A stretch of 11,934 bases of DNA from assembly GCA_002383605.1 (NCBI GenBank), contig DFYK01000072.1:5677-17610 (forward strand), written 5' to 3'. This document shows positions 6,720-11,934 of the stretch, in pieces; the stretch's first letter is position 1; each line of letters starts with the position of its first letter. A program made the translations under genes and the position numbers. Source of the stretch: Proteiniphilum sp. UBA4084 (lineage in GTDB: Bacteria; Bacteroidota; Bacteroidia; Bacteroidales; Dysgonomonadaceae). The notes below the pieces were generated by a model. That model did no database searches, had not been told where the DNA came from, and worked only from the letters and a program-made list of their open reading frames with translations.

Positions 6720-8624
6720 TTATTCATATCCGGGTGCTTGCACCAAATTTGGATTGATATCCATCTGAGCCTGCGGTACAGGCCACAAATACATTCTCTT
6801 GTTAAAATATCTGTTCTTGTAGAAGGTCCGTTTATAAAAAGCCAGCGGATCATTGTCATCGTCACTTTTTTTGGTGCCGTTGAAGTTCATTCCGTACAGA
6901 CTGCTATTGAAATACTTTTCTCCCAATTTCCACCTGCGTACATCATTGAACCGGATTCCTTCGCTGTTAAACTCAACCCGTCTTTCCTGGCGGATGGCTT
7001 CCCGCATCTCTTCTTTGGTGAGTCCGTCCAAAGCAGGTATTCCTGCCCTTTCCCTTACCAGATTCACATACTGATACACTTCCGCGGTGGGACCTTGCGC
7101 TTCGTTCAGTGCTTCGGCGTATCCCAGATAGGCTTCGGCAAGCCGGTACAGGATGCCGGGTTGATAGGGGAATCTGTTCTCCCTTGGGTATACCTCCAGG
7201 CTGATTCGCTTGCGCACATTGTATCCGTTTTGGGGTGCGTCGAAGGTGTATCCGGTATCACGTCCACCGTTTTGCAGAAACTCTACCCGTCGGTTTGCAA
7301 CACCCAGCCATGCTTCGTTGAATATCACTGACACATAAAAACGGGGTTCACGGTTGCAATACATGTTGTAGGTTCCATCCATGGTCACCGGATACATATT
7401 TCCCTCTCGCAAATTTGCCGGACCACCTCCTGGCCAGGCTGTCATTCTTCTTTCCGGTGCGGCAGAAAATCCTTTTTCCACATAACCCGAAGCAGGATTA
7501 ATAATCGGGGAACCATCTGCGTTATAACCCGTGATGGGAACTTCCCCGTTTTTCATGTAAAACGCATCCACCAGCTCCTGGGTGACACCCATCCCTGCAT
7601 TTCCGGCGATCCCTTTGGGAAGATGATGCCGTTGGAAATCGGCAAGATTTGAGTTTTCGGAACGGCCGAAGATGATCTCCTTGTTCCCGTCCGAGAACCG
7701 CTTGAGTGAAAGGTTATAGTATGACATAAACGGATCAACAGAGCCATCGGCATTGTATTCTTTATACAGCGCGTAACCTCCGGCATGCGCTGCATCGATC
7801 AGCTCTTTGTGTGCTGTAGCTGCGCGGGTCCATTTGGAGGCGTCGTATTCAGCCTTGAACAGATTCACCCCTTCCGCATTTTTCCAGTCTTTCAGGTCGG
7901 AATTTCCGTTAAAAAGGGGACTCGCTGCAAAGAGCAATGTGCGGGCTCTGATTGCCAGTGCCATTACCGAGGTAACTCTTCCCCAGCTGTTATTATCGGG
8001 ATAAACTGCCGGCAGTTTCGTGGAAACATCTTTCAGTTCAGTATCAATCCAGTCCACAATCTCGTCGTAGGGGGTTTGCCCGATCATCAGTTCCGATGCG
8101 GGTGCATCCACATCGTAGATCACACCGGGAGCAAAGGGTATCGGACCATACAGTTCAATCATCAAAGAGTAATAATAGGCAATGAGAAACCGAACCTCAT
8201 TTTTCATCTGATCCACATACTCCTGGGTCAGATCGGCCTCGGGGATCACCCGTACCTGCTCCAGAAAAATAAGGCCTGTACGGATTCTTTTGGGCAATTC
8301 CACCCAATAATAGGGATTCCATCCTGAGATCGGACTCCAGTTAGCCACCGTATAGGCATATACATTGGCCCAGCCAAACTGCTGCCATTCCTGCGGGATG
8401 GTGATGTCATCTCCCATTATATTGAATCCCTGGTCTTTAAAGTATCCCCACATGGGACTTGGCACGGAGGAATAGACACTGGCCAGCCAGTCTTCGGTCC
8501 TGATTTTATCGGAAAAGATCATTTCCATTGTCAAAAAATCATCAGGCTGGTAATCCAGATAGTCGGAACAACCATTGAAACCCAGGATGATTGAAAGCAA
8601 TATGATTATATATTTATTCTTCAT
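6720..8624 (-). CDS. SusD/RagB family nutrient-binding outer-membrane lipoprotein
   Basis: A 634-residue protein of typical SusD length. The lipobox is LGFNGC, with Cys19 followed by SDYLDYQPDD, so a lipid-anchored, surface-facing protein is expected. SusD proteins form a lid over the SusC barrel and bind glycan. The helical TPR-like core is visible, for example EVRFLIAYYYSLMIELYGPIP (143-163) and RVTSVMALAIRARTLLFAAS (216-235). Further landmarks are YRLAEAYLGYAEALNEA (493-509), VNLVRERAGIP (520-530), QERRVEFNSEGIRFNDVRRW (546-565) and LWPVPQ (613-618), ending in NPNLVQAPGYE as in many family members. Aromatic residues are abundant at ~79-110 (QFGWANVYAYTVANW ... WNPYYW), but I cannot tell which ones bind sugar. 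The gene lies 17 bp after the SusC-like gene, the canonical pairing. The start has no strong Shine-Dalgarno sequence, which is normal for the phylum. Confidence 0.97.
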   Translation of the reverse strand: MKNKYIIILLSIILGFNGCSDYLDYQPDDFLTMEMIFSDKIRTEDWLASVYSSVPSPMWGYFKDQGFNIMGDDITIPQEWQQFGWANVYAYTVANWSPISGWNPYYWVELPKRIRTGLIFLEQVRVIPEADLTQEYVDQMKNEVRFLIAYYYSLMIELYGPIPFAPGVIYDVDAPASELMIGQTPYDEIVDWIDTELKDVSTKLPAVYPDNNSWGRVTSVMALAIRARTLLFAASPLFNGNSDLKDWKNAEGVNLFKAEYDASKWTRAATAHKELIDAAHAGGYALYKEYNADGSVDPFMSYYNLSLKRFSDGNKEIIFGRSENSNLADFQRHHLPKGIAGNAGMGVTQELVDAFYMKNGEVPITGYNADGSPIINPASGYVEKGFSAAPERRMTAWPGGGPANLREGNMYPVTMDGTYNMYCNREPRFYVSVIFNEAWLGVANRRVEFLQNGGRDTGYTFDAPQNGYNVRKRISLEVYPRENRFPYQPGILYRLAEAYLGYAEALNEAQGPTAEVYQYVNLVRERAGIPALDGLTKEEMREAIRQERRVEFNSEGIRFNDVRRWKLGEKYFNSSLYGMNFNGTKKSDDDNDPLAFYKRTFYKNRYFNKRMYLWPVPQAQMDINPNLVQAPGYE

Positions 8625-8641
8625 AAGTCAACTATTATTCA

Positions 8642-11600
8642 TTAATTGTCAAAATTGATGCTCAGGCCTACAGATACCGATTTCATGATCGGATATCTTA
8701 ACCCATCCGTTGTTTCCAGTTCCGGATCCCATAATTTAAATTCCGAGAATGTAAGCAGGTTGGAACCTCTTAGAAACAGGCGACTGTTGCGTATTCCGAG
8801 ATGAGAAGTCAGCGATCTGGGGAAGGTGTATCCCAGTTCAATATTTTTCAAACGGATAAAGCTCATATCGCGCAGCCACCAGGTCGATGCCACGGTATTG
8901 TTTGCCACGGCCTTATCGCCCAAACGGGGCCAGAATACATCCTGTGAAGGATTTTCTGGAGTCCAGCGGTCGTCCACGTTCGAAAAGATGTTACCGGCAC
9001 CCAGTACCGATCCGGGCAACCAGTTTTCACCTCCCAATATCTGATAAGTATTTCCCGTACCCTGGAAGAAAAAGCCAAAATCAAATGCTTTATACCGGAT
9101 GTTGGCACCAAAGCCGTAAACGATTTCCGGTACGCGGGTACCACCGATGGCAGTGGCATCCACGGCTGTGATCTGACCATCACCATTCATGTCCCTGTAT
9201 TTGATATCTCCCGGGCGGAGATTGTTCACATCGCTGAAATTCTGTACGGGAATGCCTTCTTTCAGCGTACCGTCCTCATCGAAATCATCCGCTGTGAACA
9301 GTCCTTCGGAAATAAGTCCGAACAGTTGACCCACCGGTTTTCCTTTTTGAGAACGGTAGGTTCCCACGATGGAGGCCGGCTCATCAATTTCTATCACTTC
9401 GTTACGGGCAAAAGTGTAGTTGGCGAGTGCCGACAAGAACCAGTCTTCATTCAACGCCTTGTTAACGGTTAACGACATGTCGATACCCGCATTGTCCACT
9501 TTGCCAAAGTTGGCATATACCGCTCTGTTGAATCCGGCGGATCCCGGTACATTCCGGCGCTGCATAAAGATATCTTTTCTCTTTTCTTTGAAAAGATCCA
9601 CGGTATAATTCACGGTATTGTTCCATAATCCCAATTCCAATCCAATGTTGGATTTGGCTACGGTTTCCCAGGTCAGGTCGGCAACACCTACGTCACCTTC
9701 AGCTCTTCCGAGACGATAGATGTTATTTTCTGTACCCCACCGGTAGGAACCGGTATCCACGATAGTGGAGAGGTAGGCAAAACGATGATCTCCAATATTT
9801 GCACCCAGGATACTATTTCCGGCTTCACCCCACGAGCCCCTTATTTTCAGGTTAGAAATGGTATTGGCAACAGGTTGCATAAATTCTTCCTGTGAAACAA
9901 TCCATCCAAATGCGAATGCTGGAAAGAATCCAAATCGCTTACCCGGAGCAAAATTTTCCGATCCGTTATACCCGAAGTTGAATTCACCCACATATCTCCT
10001 GTCATAGGTATAGGAAAATCTGCTGGCCACTCCCTGCGTACGATAAGGCAATTTGTCGCCCCGGTCATACTCTTTCTGGTTGTATAAAACCATGGTGTTG
10101 ATGTCATGTACCCCGTTAAACACCCTGTTGTAAGAAACCATTCCCTCGAGATAAAGACTCTGGTCACCCCAGTCGGCACCCCTGGAATATCCCAGAAATT
10201 GCTCTCCATGATGAGAAATGGTTGTAATCAGGTTGCCGTTTGCATCGCGGGCGGAGGCAGGATTGTAATAATCGGGTGTCTTTGCACGCGTTACTGAATT
10301 TCCGGAAAACTTGTCAAAAGCGAAAGTCAATTTTGCCTTGAGCCCTTCGGTGATAAATTTCAGGTCCTGTTCCACAGAAGTAAGCGCTTCGATTTTACTG
10401 TGGTTCATTTTTTCATAACCCCGCTGGGTTGCCCACGCCCAGGGATTCTCTTTGGCAAAAACACGGGGTATCTTACCGTCTGCGTACATGGGTGGATGTA
10501 CATAAGGTGGTATCCGCATCGCCTGATAAAAGATACCAAAATTTGATTCATCATTTCCCGGAGGGGCATTCTTGGTTTGCAGCATTCCTCCGATATTCAC
10601 CCGCAAAAGGGTACTGGAGGTCACATTTACATCCACATTGGAACGCATGGTATATCTGTTTACCTTCAGCGAGGAGTCCCAATCCTGGTTTTCATCTCTT
10701 CGGATAATACCATTTTCTCCGTAATAACCAACCACAAGGGAATAGCGCAAAATATCAGAACCACCGTTGATGCTAACATTTGCTTTTGAACTTTGAGCCT
10801 GATCTTTTGCGACCACATCCCACCAATTTATATCGGGATATAATTCAGGATCGGTCTGGTTTGCATAATTTAGCAGCATCGCCTCGCTGGCAAAGGGCGC
10901 TCTGCCATTGTCGAGATTCATCTCGTTGATCAGTTCCAGGTATTTGACAGAACCCACATAGTCCAGCAACTTCACCGGCGAAGTATAGGATTGTTCAAAA
11001 CGTGCTTCAACAGTAGGTTTTCCAATCTTTCCGCGTTTGGTATTGATCATGATAACACCGTTGGCGCCACGCACCCCATACACGGCACTGGCAGCTGCAT
11101 CCTTCAGCACAGAGAAAGATTCAATTTCTTCCGGATCGATGTCGTGCAACGAACGCTCGATGCCGTCCACCAAAACAAGTGGCTGTGAATTGCCGGTAAA
11201 GGTACTGATACCCCGGATCCAAAAATCCGAATTATTGAACCAGGGGTTTCCACTTCGCTGTACAGCAATCACACCGGATACCATACCGGCAAGGTTATTA
11301 CTCAGCGATCGGGTAGGTGTGATGGAAAGATTCGACGGTTCCACGTTGGTGATAGAACCCACCACGGAAGCTTTCTTTTGGGTACCATAACCCACAACCA
11401 CCACCTCATCCAGTGCCTCCACATCTTCCTCCAGGGTTACATCCAATATACCCCGGTTTCCGACAGCAATCTCTTGCTCTTTAAACCCCACGTAGGTGAA
11501 TCTTAACATCGGCGAGGATGTAGTCAGCGTAATCGAATATGTACCATTTATGTCGGTCACGGTACCGTTTGTTGTCCCCGATTCTGTCACGTTGACACCA

Positions 11601-11746
11601 ATGAGCAATTCACCTTGTTCATCCATTACCCTACCGGTAATCTTTCGCTGCGATTGCAGTACTTCCAAATTGTCTGCCATCGCCCAACCAATGTTTCCAA
11701 CACATAATAGCATCAGTAACAGGAACGTCAATTTTCTTTTTTTCAT
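8642..11746 (-). CDS. SusC/RagA family TonB-dependent outer-membrane transporter
   Basis: The barrel protein that imports oligosaccharides across the outer membrane, powered by TonB-ExbBD, in complex with the SusD-like protein encoded next. The protein is 1034 residues from the chosen start (1038 from an ATG at 11758). I chose 11746 because MKKRKLTFLLLMLLCVG gives a standard signal peptide and GGAG lies just upstream. Domains in order: signal peptide (~1-25), carboxypeptidase-regulatory-like domain (~35-107, ITGRVMDEQGELLIGVNV and the YVGFKEQEI segment), TonB-box-like LDEVVVVGYGTQKK (~112-125), plug (~127-240) with LVLVDGIERS and the family signature AVYGVRGANGVIMINTKRG, then a beta-barrel ending in SVGLSINFDN. 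No STN domain precedes the regulatory-like domain, so direct anti-sigma signalling is unlikely. The gene is intact, with no frameshift. Confidence 0.98.
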   Translation of the reverse strand: MKKRKLTFLLLMLLCVGNIGWAMADNLEVLQSQRKITGRVMDEQGELLIGVNVTESGTTNGTVTDINGTYSITLTTSSPMLRFTYVGFKEQEIAVGNRGILDVTLEEDVEALDEVVVVGYGTQKKASVVGSITNVEPSNLSITPTRSLSNNLAGMVSGVIAVQRSGNPWFNNSDFWIRGISTFTGNSQPLVLVDGIERSLHDIDPEEIESFSVLKDAAASAVYGVRGANGVIMINTKRGKIGKPTVEARFEQSYTSPVKLLDYVGSVKYLELINEMNLDNGRAPFASEAMLLNYANQTDPELYPDINWWDVVAKDQAQSSKANVSINGGSDILRYSLVVGYYGENGIIRRDENQDWDSSLKVNRYTMRSNVDVNVTSSTLLRVNIGGMLQTKNAPPGNDESNFGIFYQAMRIPPYVHPPMYADGKIPRVFAKENPWAWATQRGYEKMNHSKIEALTSVEQDLKFITEGLKAKLTFAFDKFSGNSVTRAKTPDYYNPASARDANGNLITTISHHGEQFLGYSRGADWGDQSLYLEGMVSYNRVFNGVHDINTMVLYNQKEYDRGDKLPYRTQGVASRFSYTYDRRYVGEFNFGYNGSENFAPGKRFGFFPAFAFGWIVSQEEFMQPVANTISNLKIRGSWGEAGNSILGANIGDHRFAYLSTIVDTGSYRWGTENNIYRLGRAEGDVGVADLTWETVAKSNIGLELGLWNNTVNYTVDLFKEKRKDIFMQRRNVPGSAGFNRAVYANFGKVDNAGIDMSLTVNKALNEDWFLSALANYTFARNEVIEIDEPASIVGTYRSQKGKPVGQLFGLISEGLFTADDFDEDGTLKEGIPVQNFSDVNNLRPGDIKYRDMNGDGQITAVDATAIGGTRVPEIVYGFGANIRYKAFDFGFFFQGTGNTYQILGGENWLPGSVLGAGNIFSNVDDRWTPENPSQDVFWPRLGDKAVANNTVASTWWLRDMSFIRLKNIELGYTFPRSLTSHLGIRNSRLFLRGSNLLTFSEFKLWDPELETTDGLRYPIMKSVSVGLSINFDN

Positions 11747-11750
11747 GTTT

Positions 11751-11754
11751 CTCC
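11751..11754 (-). promoter_or_regulatory. GGAG ribosome-binding site supporting the 11746 start
   Basis: GGAG sits 4 bases before the ATG at 11746. It lies inside the extra four codons that an 11758 start would add, and no such motif precedes the 11758 ATG. Since many genes of this phylum lack Shine-Dalgarno sequences, this is support rather than proof; the more usual signal peptide is the stronger argument. Confidence 0.4.
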
Positions 11755-11793
11755 ACATTGTTAAGTAATTTTCATGTGTAACTTTTAATATTT

Positions 11794-11934
11794 TTATTCA
11801 TTTCCCCACAATTGAGGGTCATTTCCCTTGGCTTTGCGCCACGCGTCACGCCAACGGTGCAAGTCCATATGGTTGATAAAGGGTTTGGGCTTTCGCTGTT
11901 CTTTGGTGGGAGCGGACGGGAGCATCACGGCTTT
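11794..11934 (-). CDS. C-terminal end of an unidentified upstream gene
   Basis: On the minus strand a frame is open from the window edge for 46 codons and ends in TAA at 11796-11794. The tail is rich in basic and aromatic residues: a Lys/Pro stretch (KEQRKPKP), then FINHMDLHRWRDAWRKA and the ending PQLWGNE. This composition looks like real protein rather than a shadow frame. I do not recognise the family from so little sequence. It ends 35 bp upstream of an alternative SusC start (47 bp from the chosen one) on the same strand, so it may be part of the same locus and could share a transcript. The spacer 11747-11793 is AT-rich, with no promoter or terminator that I can identify. Confidence 0.6.
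   Translation of the reverse strand, partial: KAVMLPSAPTKEQRKPKPFINHMDLHRWRDAWRKAKGNDPQLWGNE

Noticed and set aside
6738..7331. Plus-strand open frame of 197 codons
   Set aside because: It is antisense to the SusD-like gene, which matches its family along its full length; there is no separate start signal or domain.
7785..8327. Plus-strand open frame of 180 codons
   Set aside because: It is antisense to the SusD-like gene; the Cys- and His-rich translation is typical of a shadow frame.
11747..11793. Promoter search upstream of the SusC-like gene
   Set aside because: AT-rich, but I found no TTTG / TAnnTTTG pair with proper spacing and no TTGACA / TATAAT pair, so none is called.

Overview
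The window looks like part of a polysaccharide utilization locus (PUL) from a member of the Bacteroidota. The evidence is a SusC/RagA-type TonB-dependent transporter followed directly by a SusD/RagB-type lipoprotein, lipoprotein signals of the Bacteroidota kind (Cys followed by acidic residues), A-rich translation starts mostly without Shine-Dalgarno sequences, and moderate GC content judged by eye. The style resembles Bacteroidales such as Dysgonomonadaceae (Dysgonomonas, Proteiniphilum, Petrimonas), but the genus is a guess.

Everything recognisable is on the minus strand, so transcription runs from high to low coordinates. In that order: the last 46 codons of an unidentified upstream gene (11794-11934); a SusC-like transporter (8642-11746); a SusD-like lipoprotein (6720-8624); a surface-type lipoprotein with a Big_2-like domain, a DUF4886 SGNH-hydrolase domain and a duplicated C-terminal module (4426-6693); an 88-bp gap with a strong hairpin and a TTGACA-N18-TATAAT promoter-like sequence; a 390-residue DUF2961/GH172 enzyme (3165-4337); a larger 646-residue divergent DUF2961/GH172 protein (1208-3148); and the first 384 codons of an unassigned secreted protein that looks like a glycosidase and runs off the left edge (1-1153). 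Gaps inside the SusC-SusD-DUF4886 block and inside the enzyme block are 16-54 bp, as in an operon. The hairpin and promoter-like sequence sit exactly between the two blocks.

Inferred working: SusC and SusD bind and import oligosaccharides across the outer membrane. The DUF4886 lipoprotein may de-esterify or bind the glycan at the surface. The two GH172-type proteins and the truncated enzyme, all with Sec signal peptides and no lipobox, would cut the imported material in the periplasm. Known GH172 activities act on furanosides (alpha-D-fructofuranose, D-arabinofuranose), so the substrate may contain furanosyl residues; the sequence alone cannot settle this. No regulator (HTCS, ECF sigma/anti-sigma, SusR) lies in the window, and the SusC protein shows no N-terminal STN signalling domain. 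I saw no tRNA, rRNA, insertion sequence, CRISPR array or origin. No stretch over 300 bases lacks a gene.
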